DNA from: Lonicera japonica
Lineage: Eukaryota > Streptophyta > Magnoliopsida > Dipsacales > Caprifoliaceae
Length of the DNA: 64,000 bases
Direction: 5' to 3'
Assembly (NCBI GenBank): GCA_021464415.1
Contig: CM038468.1
Span: forward strand, 34,584,969 to 34,648,968
Shown: piece by piece, positions 43,886 to 56,300 of the stretch
Layout: each line of letters begins with the position of its first letter
How positions within the stretch are numbered: position 1 is the stretch's first letter
Translations under genes and position numbers: made by a program
Notes under the pieces: model-generated
Told to the model about the DNA's origin: nothing
The model's database searches: none
Seen by the model: the letters and a program-made list of their open reading frames with translations, nothing else

Positions 43886-46030
43886 CTATTATCTTATTCT
43901 AACAATCCTAGCCCTTACTCTGTATACTTTCTCTAAACTAGAGACAAATTCATCTATCTTTCTAAATCAATGCAATCAAACTAGAGACACATAACAAAAT
44001 TTGAAGAAGATCCAATGATAACAATAATGACAAAAACAACCAGATCGAGCAACCTAAGCAAAAAAATAAAATAAAAAAAAATCTAGAATATGTTTTTAAC
44101 TTTTATAGAACTATATGAATGGCATTCAATTTTCCTTCCAATTTGGTGAACCAACCTATTAAAGTGGCCGATCGTAGTGTACTTACAATTGGAAATTTCA
44201 TTGTCTAATTCATTCGTTCAAAACAAAGCTTAAAAATTGATTTTTAAAGAGAGATAAATAGAGCACAAAATAAAGTATAAAGTGATCAAAATCAATTCAG
44301 CACAACTCGAGTCCACCCCATCGAAGTTCTGTCGCTCACTAATTCCAACATCTCCGATTAATCACTTCCCACCACAGATGAAATTAATAACTCATCAATT
44401 TGTTTTCCTATTAGATAAAATTTTTAGGTTGCTAGAACCGAAGATGAACTTGAAAAAAGCATATGATTAATAAAATTGAGTTCCCCATTAACATCTTTGT
44501 CAAAATTACTTTTCTCCATTATAAATTTTATCAATCATAAGTTTTTTTTTTACGAATCTTCAAGTTCTGCAACCCCCATGGTCTTTTAGAGATAGTGAAA
44601 AATTAGGGTTAGGTTTTGAAATGAAAGAAAGAAAAAAGAAGATTAAAGTTACCAACGACCTCACCGACGTAGTCGATGGCAGGGAGGATGAGGCATGGAA
44701 TGAATGGGGAAAAAACTGTCGCTCATTGTTTTCCTTTCTTGGGAAATCAATTCTCGTCACCATAATTCAAATTCGGAATCCAATTTTGAACCAAATATCT
44801 CAAGCTATGAACCAACATTTCACAAATTTCAAAACTAATACACAACTTTTTGAATCAAGTGAGTTCGTCTTGAAGCCGCTATTGCCGAAGGCGAAATCGA
44901 ACGCGGAGTTGCCAAAAACCACTACTGGTTATGGGTGATGTATGTGGGTATTTATGTTTCTGTAATTGAACTTAAGTATTTAGAATTTGGGTTTAAAAAT
45001 CTTGGCTAGAGGAATTTGGGTGTTTAGTTTTGTAAGAGACTAATCAGATGGATTATGAATGGAGAGTGACATGGGAATAGAGAGAGAGATGGAAATGGAG
45101 TAAATCAACGAAAGGGGGAAGGAAGGAAGGAAGGAAGGAAGAAGATGATAAATAAGTTGCTTCTTTTTTATGTTGCTATGTTTTTACTGTGTAGACACAT
45201 AGTAAGGAAGGAAAAAGATGATCAGGAGGGGTATTTTAGTCAAAATGAAATAATAATTAACTGGGAGTTAACACATCTATTTTTGGGAGATTTAAGTCAA
45301 AGGATTAATGAAATAAGGAGCATGGCTAATTATAAATTAACAATAAGGGGTAATTCAGAAAAAATGTCATTAAAAATAATATTAAGGAGCAATTGAGATA
45401 AATTTACATCAATGTTTAAAGCTAATACATGAGAATTAAAGACTACATACATTCTAAGTGATCCTTTCAAACCTTAACTTCCTACAAACCAAATACAAAC
45501 TTAAATTCTAGGGTTTCTTCGAGATACTAGCTCGTAGGTGGAGAGGGCAAGGTGTTGGATTCAGAGAGAGAGAGAGTTAGGGGGACAACAGTTTCTTCAA
45601 GAGGCTAAGTTGCAACTAAAGTGGGGCAGAGCGAGCCACAGTAATTTTCTTTTTAATAAATTAATGAAATTGGAACATAATAGGTAGAGCGCCGGTAATC
45701 GTAAGGAGGCCGGAACAGATTCAATTTCAGAGGAATTAAACTAAAAATGCACTTCAGTTTCTATAACAAAGAGGGGACTGCAAAAGAAGGTAGAAGAATC
45801 ATTTAGACTTCTGAGATGACAGATAAAAGAAAACCACACTTCACAAAGAAAATATGGTGTAATTAAAAGGCGTTAAAGAGAGTAGCAAAATTCCTGCTGC
45901 CGTTTTCTATTAGGCGGTGTCGGTGATACCATGTCAGCAAGACGGATACGGTATCACGGTTATAGCCAATCTCTTCACGCAGTCAGAGGAGAAATTTCCG
46001 CTAATATGCTAACAAATAAAAAACAGCCGG
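43886..46030. other. Intergenic DNA downstream of NOV-B, no gene seen
   Basis: No recognisable coding region. A GGAA microsatellite lies at 45118-45142. A CT/GA-rich stretch near 45555-45580 and phrases such as GGGGTATTTTAGTCAAAA suggest old transposon ends that I could not pair. Confidence 0.5.
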
Positions 46031-46286
46031 AAAATTGTTCAACAGTACAGCAACACACCACACCAAATGATAAAGATTACACAATGAGGGGAGCAAGATA
46101 CCGTACAAGTTGCATATTTAAATGTACTGGAACAAATCGGTAAATATTTCTGTAGTATACAAATTCCATTCCTATTATAAGTACAGACTTGACCACATTC
46201 TTCCCACATAGTATCAAACTCCGCAGAAGTACTTATAAGCAGTGACATGCCATGGTCAGATCACATTAAACAATATAAAATTCTTT

Positions 46287-47366
46287 CTACTGTCTCGGCA
46301 TCACAAGAGCCAACTGCAGTTGCCCTAAATGGCATAGACTTACCGGATTTTTGTATATTGTGATCTGACCCTTGTAATTATCCAGCAAAACAACCCGAGC
46401 GATGCTAAAAGATTCACCGTTCTCAACCGCGAATTGCCACTCACGAACCGTTATATCGAACCAATCCTTTCCTGCAGATTTAGTCGCTTTAACTTCGATG
46501 TACTCTCTGTTGTTCTCATTGTCCCCTAACACAATATCGTAGGGTAGCCCTGTTTCTTTAGTTTCATTGACCCATTTCACAATTGGGTCGCCAAATTTCC
46601 CAACGAAGTATTTGAAAGCTACAAACTCCCCCTCTCGCCCAGTTGACAATGCCTGTTGAGGATTAACTGTCCCTGAAGAAAGCCGATCTCTCTCTGTACA
46701 AGTAGAATCATTCGAACTTGGGAAACCCGATTGGACAGCGAGATCAATGGTATCAAATGCAGCATTCGTACCACAAGAAATACGAACCGTCTGATCGTCA
46801 AGGGTTTCAGAATCTTGTAAGGTTACCATTGGGATGATTGTGGGGGGAACTTCTTCTAATGTCCAATCAGAATTGATCTCGATCAAAGCCACTGGACGTG
46901 TTTCTTCAGTAATTTCTTTGTCTTTATTGCCCTTAACAGTTTGTGCGCCGCCACCGGCGGCTTGGGTCCAAAATCTGTTTGCAAGAGAATAATTGAAACC
47001 AGGGGCAGTCCTCCAATCGGCAGGTGGCCAACTTGAGTTGGTTCGGGGTTTTTTCGTGGATCTTGGAGGGTTTTCATCCATCATTGCTAAAGCAGAGCTT
47101 GCTATTACTGCCTGTTCATTCTCAGATGATGGTGGCAAAGATTGAACGACCCAGGTTGATTCTTTGTCGGGTAGCTTGGGTATCTTTTGGCTATTCAAAA
47201 TGAAGATTTCAGTCTGGTCCTTGGTGGAGCCCGACTCTGCCATGGTTGTGATCATGTGAAGAAAATTGGCCAAATGAAGTTCAGTATTACCATCGAGCAG
47301 CATACGAGAAAGCTCCATGAATATCGAATGAGAATCTGATTCTGTAGTGATGTACAATATGTTGTC
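46287..47366 (-). CDS. NOV: NOV-B last exon with DUF3883 domain
   Basis: The acceptor AACCTGCACAG precedes GACAACATATTG ([14 protein letters not shown]), in phase 0 after LLQ of the previous exon. The exon encodes [20 protein letters not shown], a Ser/Pro/Thr-rich linker, then the DUF3883 domain: [54 protein letters not shown] and the terminal [10 protein letters not shown]. The Asp...Glu-x-Lys arrangement resembles PD-(D/E)xK-like folds, an inference from the motif only. A GTAAGT string inside KNPVSL (46345-46340) is donor-like, but the reading frame continues to the conserved end. Confidence 0.9.
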   Translation of the reverse strand, partial: DNILYITTESDSHSIFMELSRMLLDGNTELHLANFLHMITTMAESGSTKDQTEIFILNSQKIPKLPDKESTWVVQSLPPSSENEQAVIASSALAMMDENPPRSTKKPRTNSSWPPADWRTAPGFNYSLANRFWTQAAGGGAQTVKGNKDKEITEETRPVALIEINSDWTLEEVPPTIIPMVTLQDSETLDDQTVRISCGTNAAFDTIDLAVQSGFPSSNDSTCTERDRLSSGTVNPQQALSTGREGEFVAFKYFVGKFGDPIVKWVNETKETGLPYDIVLGDNENNREYIEVKATKSAGKDWFDITVREWQFAVENGESFSIARVVLLDNYKGQITIYKNPVSLCHLGQLQLALVMPRQ

Positions 47367-50300
47367 CTGTGCAGGTTAATCAAGAAGGGATCTCACGTTA
47401 TTGTGGGTCAAATACTCAAATACAAATCTATATCTATACTATGTATAAAAGTACAAATAACTTAAGTGTTTTTCCCCTTTTTTATATTAGTATTATTAGT
47501 ATAAGTGTATAACTCTTTATATTCTTATATTAGTATTATTATTCTAAATAAATTCAAACTCTACTTTATTGGATCAAATAATTAAACAGTTTAGAGTTTG
47601 TGTTGAATTATGTGTTTTGTATAAAACTTCTATATAACTTCATGACAAACTTCCCAAGGAGGAGGCTGGTTAATAGATCATATTAAAATTACAAAGCTTT
47701 TAGCCTGAATTAGAATTTCGTTCCAAAACTCACCATAAAGATATGTATATTAAACTCTATTTTGCTTGACTGCTTTTAACATTATGATAAATAGTTATGT
47801 TTAATGTTTAAATGAAAAAATGTGAATATTTTGTAGTTTTAACTCGGTAAAACATTCATGTTAATTTTATTTTTTACCAATTTAATAGTTTCGCTGTTAT
47901 ATAATCTATTATGAGTTGGGATAAATCACAAAAAAATCAAGAAGCCAATTCATGGGTCTACACCTAGTGTTTCTTGAGTCAAATTTCAGTTCACCATCTC
48001 TGGGCCATAGTTTGTTGTCACCTCTGGCATAGGAAGATTCCCTGCCCGCCGATCGGCCACCGACTAGAGTTCGGTGGTCAGATACCCTGCGCGTGGGCCT
48101 CACGTGGCACCCCAAGATTATGCCTCCGTCGCCACACGCTGGGGTGTGGCTCACCAGAAAACCAACATTTGAGTTCCAGAGCCTGCGTCTAGGTATTCTT
48201 TTCACAGATCGGTTGTGTGCTTGGGCTGTTACTTTAGTTTGGATCGTTTTTTGTTTTGAAAGGAGCTAAGGAGGACCATAGCATGCATTTTATTAGCTGA
48301 GAAAAAGGGGAAGGCGGATGAGGGAGGGAATGGGTTCAATTAGGGAGGAGAATGAAGGAAGATGAAGTTTCAAATTGTATTCTCATTGAATTTGCTAGAA
48401 TTCCTAGGTAAAATTTTCTTGAGTGCTTTAGTTACATAATGAAGGGCTACCACCTACAGTGGGCTTCAACACAGGGAAGGGAAGTTTTCAAATATAAGGA
48501 AAGAAGTTTCAAGATTGAACATAAGGAGTTTGGTTTTAAAATAGAAAATGATGGGAGTTATGGTTACTATCATTGAGAGGGTACGAAATAATTCATATTC
48601 ATTAACCATTGATTTCGAGGAGTGGATTGGTTGACGAGGGAGTTTGACAGAGCAGTGAAGAGGTTTAATGATAGCAGTTTCTTCAGTAAACATCAAGCTT
48701 CCTATGCTTTGTTTCTTCTACATACAACAACAAAAAAGGCAGCTTTCTTAGCTTAGCAATGATACAACAAGGAATGTGAAAAGGGTAATTGTTTTTCCAG
48801 CAGGTAAGAAAGGGGAAGGCTGGTCTGGGGCAGCTTACTCACTTAAACAACTTATTTTCTCTCCGAAAAAAGGTAAACATGTTTTAGCTTCAACTAAGAG
48901 GCAGTTCCGTGCTCCAGCTACGAACAGTTCAGTGAGGAAAGCTTCGTATGCTGCAGTTGTTATTGGTGTGAAGGGTGACCAAGAGCAAAAAGAGAGGCCC
49001 AATCAAGTTGTCTCACATTCACAGAGACGAAGGGATGGTGGAATTGGTTGTGCTAAAGAAGGGTTAGCCCTGCCAGATAATAACTGGTATAGAATAGTGG
49101 TGTGTATAAGGGAGAGATTATGGGATGAATGGGGTGACATAAAAAATCTCTCAACAAGAGGTTCAAAACCAGTTTAGTTCGTCATCCTTTTCAACTAGAC
49201 AAGTCTGCGTTTTGTTGCAAAGATAGTAAGGAAGCAAACATGTTTGGACAAAAAGGAGTTATTGACATTGAAGGCCCTTTCACAGTCAAGCTACAAGGAT
49301 GGAAAAATAGTGATTTGTCTATTGACAAGAAAGTGTCATGTACAGGGGGTTGGATCGAGGTAATTGACCTGTCTTTGAAGTGGTAGACCATTAAGTTTTT
49401 TGAAGAAATCGGGGGTAAATGTGGCGGGTTGTTACAAATTGATTATCGAAAGAAATCCATGCAACATTTGTTTTCGGCAAGAATCAAAGCCAAAGGTAGA
49501 GATAGCGGGTTCATTCCTGATGAGATATGTGAAAGATGTGAGAATGAATTGATTGATTTTATTGAAGAGAGAACCTCTCTATATATACAAGAGAAAAGCA
49601 AGAAATTAGGGTTTCATCCCTTTAGTGACAATTACCTATCTAGCCCTTAGACTACACATAATATACAATACATAGATATAAATCTTAACACTCCCCCTCA
49701 AGCTGGAGCATACAAGTCATATGTTCCAAGCTTGTTACAAATATAATTGACTCGAGGTCCACTGAGAGACTTAGTGAAGATATCAGCTAGTTGATCATTT
49801 GATTTCACATAACTAGCAGTGATATCTCCTGAAAGGATTTTTTTTCTAATAAAGTGACAGTCAATCTCGATGTGCTTGGTCCTTTCGTGAAAGACAGGAT
49901 TGGATGCAATGTGGAGAGCCGCTTGGTTATCACATATCAACTGCATTTGTTGAATCTTTGTAAACTTTAGTTCCTGGTGTTTGAAAGGCAATAAAAGAAA
50001 TCGAGAATGTTATGGAGGTGCTCCTGCATGGCGGTGATGTGGTGTGTCTGGAAAGAAAGAAATGCTAGGATATTTGAAGATAAGGAGGAAAATGAGGAAA
50101 AGGTGTGGCAAAGGGTGAAGTCGTTAGCTTCTCTATGGGCTTTTTCATCTAAGAAACTCAGTATTCTTTCGATATCGGATATTTATCGAGACTGGGAAGC
50201 AGCTATGGCTTAATAGATAGAGCTTTTGGGTTTTTATTGTTTGTTTTCATTCCATGGTTGTTTGTTTTCTCCATGTTGTGTTGTAGCCTGTGTCTGTATT

Positions 50301-53300
50301 TTTTATTGCCTTTATAAATATAAGCAATTTGTCTCCGATAAAAAAAAAATAATCTATTATTTATATGAGTGTTATGTTATTGTTTGACATAATAATCCAC
50401 ATACATTTAATAGAATTAACTATCTACCAATTCTAAAAACTTAGTGGCTGCAATTTGCACACCATCAAATACTTGGTTTTACTCCATGTTTCATTAGCCT
50501 GATGACAAGCGAGTAAGTGCATTGCAGTTTTTACTCCCTTGCCATCAGCCGAATGACATGCACTTACTTGCTTGTCAGCGGGCGAGTAACATGCACTTGC
50601 TCACTTGTCATCGGGCAAATGAAAAATGGCGTATTACCAAATGTTTTATGGAGTGCAAATAGCACCCACCAAAAACTTAGTAAAAATATATTATTCTCTT
50701 ATATATCTGAATAAGAGTCTGCTTGGCCACCTATGTGCTTAAAAAATTCAAGACGACAAATTTTTTCTTGTATCTACAACATTTTTTTATAGTTGACAGA
50801 TTATACAATTTTCCTATAAATATTAATTGAATTTTACACTTGATGTATGTTTTGTTTATATGCTATTATTTTTATTTCATACTAATCATTCAATTCTTAG
50901 TATATACATATTCATTAATAGACTAAATAACATTTGTCAAGCACTAAAATCACATGCAAAGCACGTGCAATAAAACTAGTACTCTAAAATATCCCTAATT
51001 ACAAAAGGCCACAATGGATTTCAGCTAGTTTGAGGTTTAGTCATATTGTAATTTCCAATTTTCTGAGTTTGCAGATCATGTTAACCACTATTTTGTAAAT
51101 TTTTTAGCCCCTATAAGCATATATAAAATCTATATTCACGCATGAAGTCATATTATCGGCAAAGAAGCAACGTAGTTATGTGATGGTGCACCAGAGAAGG
51201 GCTAGGTTATTATTGATCAAGCAGAGTACTAGGTATATCAAAAGGCCAAAAATACATAAAGATAAGACACATACCTGTAGAAGACTGCTACATTCACGTC
51301 GCTTCTTAGATGTAATGTCGGCCCTCTTTATAACATACCTGTAGAACAACTTTTCAACGACAATAATTCGCAGACAATTCAGGATTTCAAATCCAGATTG
51401 CTTGAGTTGAGAATATTTATCAGGATATGCATCATAGACGTAGCGCTGAGCATAAGGAAGTGCCCAATTCACCAATGATGTTTTGAAACTCGAGTCTGCT
51501 GGCCCATAATATATTGCTTCCCGAGTTGTTACCTGCAACAAAAAAGAGAAAATATTTTTGGGGAAGATTACAAATACTAAACATCTCCACGATCAAAATA
51601 TTCTACCCTTCCAGATCTCAATATATCACACTTATTTTTAATTTTTTTTTAATGCCAAATTGCTGATGATGCAGCAAAAAGGCAAAAACACATATTCCAC
51701 TTGGAAAATTTTGAATTGACTGCAGGTTAGGTCTAGGCCGGATGCTGGACCTCATAATGACTATCCTGCATGCATTTGTCTCATAATCAGCTAGAGTTTT
51801 GCAATAGCGATTCGGACTAGAAGAAGAAAGAGGTAGAGAAAACCAGAAGGAATTGTTGAATAGAACAAAAAATTGTAAAGGCACTTGCACATTCTAATTT
51901 CAATTTCAATTAGCAAAAACCCGAAGCCGCAAAATATTTTAAATTTCAATTTAGACATAGGAAAGGAACTCACTCACAAAAGGGAAGGATGGAGCTTACC
52001 TCTGAAAGAGCAGGAATTCCTAATTTTCGGATAAGGGCAGAAACTGTTTCCATCTGTTCTTCATTGTCGCTAAATTCTCCAAAGTAAAGAAAATCAATAT
52101 TGTTGAAATTTTGAAATTCCTTTCTTAACTTGTCATCATCACACCAGCATACAAGGCCAAATGAAGGGTGTAGAGAAACCCATTTATCTATTGCAGTGGG
52201 AAGCACCGTAAATTCCTCTTTCACAAGATTCTCTTTGAAGTAATCAATGTCTTCAGAATTCAGTAATCCAGATTTATATCCATCGTTCCACATCACAAAA
52301 ACTTGGAACACCTTTGAGACATCAAAGACAAATATGTATGTGTTCATAGAATACATGAAATAACAAGTCAAATCCACTTATAGTTCTTAAAAAAAAATAT
52401 ATATATATATATATAATTCCACTTATAGTTAGGTTATTTGGGTTTTGTTTTATTTTTTATTTTATTTTAAAATATGCTTATGGATTTCAAACTAGTACTT
52501 AGTGAGACAGTTGTTTGCGAGGAGGTTTTTGCAACTAAGTTTTGGAAACCAAAGTCTGAACCCTATCTCAACCAAACAAGAAATTCTAATCCTGGTTTTG
52601 TTAAACAAAGTACTCATCAAAATTTAAATTATTTCATAAGTTACACTTTAGCCAACTCAAACCAATCTTCCAAGTGAAGAAGGGGAAAAAAAAACTATTT
52701 TTAAACTCCAAAGAAACCCAAGTCTAAAGTTAAAACTTGATCAAACAGGGCCTTACCATCTTAGCAGCCTGTGAAGGCAAAGCAACAGTTGACAACTGCA
52801 GCAAAATCTGAAGGAAGCTACGGAAAGTAGGGATCTGGTTTACTCCACACTCATTCACAAAAAAGTCTCGAAGAGATGGGTAAATAATGCATAACGGTTT
52901 GCTGAAGGGTCGATGGGTTGAATCTGGGCTAGCAACAGGGCATAACCCTTCCATTTGGTCCACAGAACCAGTTGAATCATGCCAGTAAACTTCTTGAGGA
53001 GTCAAAAATACACCAGGTACAATATCCTCTCGTTTAGAACCAGATGAATATGGAACAAAGATGAAAGCGCCTGTGCCAAAGTTCTCCATAATTTTTTGCT
53101 TTGATGTAGCCATCTGGTTCGATATGAATGTGTAGAATTTGGCCATTTGTGATATGCTGAAATGAGAAGTGCTACTTATATGAGTGCTTCATACAAGAAA
53201 GTGTAAGACTGAAGACAACGGAAAACATCGAGAAAATGAGAGATTCATACAGGAAATTGCTACGTGTGATTTATGAAGAAGAAAATGAAATGAAAGAAAC

Positions 53301-56300
53301 AACGATACCTAGCCTTGAAAGGCATTTCGAATCTTCTCCACACTCGAAGAACTGATAAAACATCATCAAGAGTAACTTGAGTCTTAAACCCGATATCATT
53401 CAACAATTTTTCACTCCTAACCTGTTTAAAAATAAAATAATAGCATCGTAAACCATTAAATAGAAGTCAGTCACCTAAATGCCCCAATCAATAATGGTAA
53501 ACGAATGTTCCAAATTAATTAACATAGCTTGCGGAATAGTGCTAATGAAAGATATCAGTATAAGCCATCATATTGACAAATAACCTAAGAGACATATGTA
53601 GCTGATATTATCAATAGTTTAAGCTACAGAAAATAAACCTTCACATAAAGTTCTAGGGAGTTCTATGCAACAATTAAAAACTTATCGATAGTTTAAGAGA
53701 CTTTTTTTTTTTTGTTACCCACAGGTATGTTACATTTATCTCCAATTTAAAACTTATCTTCCAGACAAATTTATTATAAAGAACAAATAATCAAACACAA
53801 AAGTTGAAATAGTGAAAGCCGAAAGGCACAAACAAATGAATAACTTAAGAAGAACATCAGTCAACACAATAGAAGAGAGTTACATATCAAAACGTCAGTC
53901 TAACTGTAAGGTTCTCAGAGATCAAAACATATTTTACGAAGGGCCGTTTGGTTTAGAGATTGTTATTTTTCACCTTGGTGAGAAGTATTTTCCCCTATTT
54001 CAAGTAAATTTTTATTTGTATGAAATTATGAATACAAATACTGAATATTATTATGTAACTCTTAAACAAACATACAATACACATTTAGTGCCCATATACA
54101 TTCACCCCGAACAAAAGGGGACCTGAAAGATTCATAACAGAAAAAATAAGAAATACCCTCATTTCAAAAATAAAAAGACTGAAGGGTCTAAAAAATGTGC
54201 GGCAAACAATAGGTAGTGGGCACAAAGATGTGTTCTTCCAACTCTTAAATAATAACTGGATGATAATGGAAACGAAAAGTAACAGAGTATGGATTCAAAC
54301 TGACCTTTGGAACAGCATAGGGTGCACTACTACCGAGAATTGACCTCACTGCTTCGCAATCATGGAATAAATCTTTAGCCTTGTGAAGCTCATTATCCAT
54401 ACTTGATGCCATCCAGTTAGTATCATGCAGCAACTTTATAAACGAAGACTTGAAAGGTTTACTTTCCCCAGAGGAATTAATTTTGCAGTAACCAGTAACC
54501 TTATCACTGAAACAATTATCCCATAAAGTATCAAGAAATTCCAAGAGGTGCTGGCATCTTTTGTGGTCCCCGCTTGAGAGCAACTGTGTTAGCAAATCAA
54601 CTAATTCTGGAGATTCCCAATCTTTTGCAACTGACCCAGATGAAATCGTTTCTCTTTCCGACATTATATTCTTGAGAAGATGAAGCATATCGGTGACCGG
54701 CTTCTCTATTTGAACTGTATGCACAAAATCAGTGAGCCCTAATTCTTGAAAAAATGTTCTCCACTTCAGCATTCCGCCTGATACTGATTTGGTGATTGGG
54801 TGTTTCAAATAGGTTATATCAACTTCATGCCATTTAAAATCTATGCCGCCGATCAATTGATTCACATCAATAGGATTCCCAAACTCCTCACTGAAATGAA
54901 TTGGAACCTCAAATGGCCGTTTGTATCCATGATTTGTCAAAACAAGAGCTTTATTACATAGTTCTGAGATCATGTACTCCCTTTCTACACAACAGCTGGG
55001 GCAATTTGATTGTAGGTGGAACATTACAAAAGAAAGGTATTCCGTCATCAAATCATTATTTCTTATAGCCTTTCTCTCATCGGAAATTGCTGGTAAGATT
55101 TGTACCTTTACAATTTCGTGCGCATATAACTGTTGTACCCCAACTCTACAAAGCATCCTAGTAAGATTTTCTACAGTGGATGCGTCAAATTGTTCATCGT
55201 TAGATGCAGCAAAAAGGGCTGGACTTACGATCCGAAGTTCAGCAAACAATTTAGGGAAGGCTTCGGGACAGTACTTGTTATTAAATGCAGTACTTAATGC
55301 TTCAGAATGCAGCCAAATGGTACCATCATCCACAGCACCATATTTACCATCTGAAAGAGGAATAAACGGTATTTTTCTGAGGGTACTTGCAATGTCTGAT
55401 TCAGTAGAGCAGGACATCAAATAAATGGCATTGAGCCAAGAAGATAACCATGGCAAACCCATTGATCTAAGCCCATTCTCTTTATGGCATAAAGAAGATA
55501 TAATCTGAATTAGGATTTTGGGCCCGTACTCCTCAATACCCAGAGACCTTGCTAATGAATCTGATAGAACAACATCTTTATTCAAGAATCCAAGGCCGAG
55601 GTGCTCATGAAGCAAGGTATCAGATAAAAGAGCTCGAGCTTGGTCAGTCCAATTTCTTAAAACCCTGCACGGTGGAACCCATTCACCACTATCCCCTTCC
55701 AATGGAAGGCAATTTGACATGCGCAATTTAGAAGTGATCATTCGGGGAAGACTAGAAAAAAATCCATGCACTTCACCTACAAGGGGAACGAAGCTCATGA
55801 AAGCCGAAATAGCCTTTCCTCGATTTTGGCTAAAACATGGGAGCCCACAAAAAGATCTCTCCGCATTAACAAACAATCCAGGGAACTCTGATAGTAACCA
55901 CTGGTTCCATGGACTATCTCCATCAACTTCTTCCCTAGAAGAAGGAAGAACAAAGTCGCCTTGGAGGATGAATTTTAGACCGTATGTTCTTATGGGAAGA
56001 AAAGCGAAAACAGGTTGTGGGTCAATGTTCTTCTCATTACCCGGTTCTTGCAATGTAAATGCTATAGAAATCTCTGTTGTTTGAACATCGGGTCGAATGG
56101 CATTGGCCCTTAACTTCCGAGAAGTTACAAACGAAGTCATTTTTTCCTTCCCAAATGAAACATTGACAATACCATCTCCCAGAATCTCTTTCCTCATGAC
56201 GACGAGTGAATCGTTGAGTGTGTTTCTAAACTTGATACATTGAAGACGGTGAAGAAAAAGCAATAAAGATGGATGAAGATCTGAAAACATAGAGAGAATG

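Larger units (their letters stand above)
47913..50349 (+). mobile_element. Composite LINE in a NOV-B intron, internally deleted
   Basis: The insert ends in an A run (50341-50349) and is flanked by TAATCTATTAT at 47902-47912 and 50350-50360. Its 5' part (about 47960-48240) resembles the leader of copia-B. The middle (48776-49533) encodes LINE ORF1-like (DUF4283-type) sequence, and the 3' part (50007-50213 plus UTR) encodes the ORF2 C terminus. A copia fragment on the minus strand fills 49534-49990. Most of ORF2 (endonuclease, RT) is missing, probably by a deletion running from the copia fragment into the LINE. It is antisense to NOV-B. Confidence 0.78.

Noticed and set aside
44560..45396. Overlapping 67-105-codon ORFs near 44.6-45.4 kb
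   Set aside because: No motif, overlap on both strands, low-complexity composition. Treated as chance.
46340..46345. Splice donor inside the last NOV-B exon
   Set aside because: GTAAGT occurs within KNPVSL, but the frame continues to the conserved [10 protein letters not shown] end and stop, so no intron is needed.
53812..54126. 104-codon plus-strand frame in a NOV-B intron
   Set aside because: No known domain, low-complexity codon use, and placement inside an intron of the opposite strand.
54972..55424. 150-codon plus-strand open frame
   Set aside because: It is antisense to the large NOV-B exon, which has strong conservation on the minus strand. The plus frame has no recognisable motif. 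The same holds for 55549-55731 and 55719-56084.
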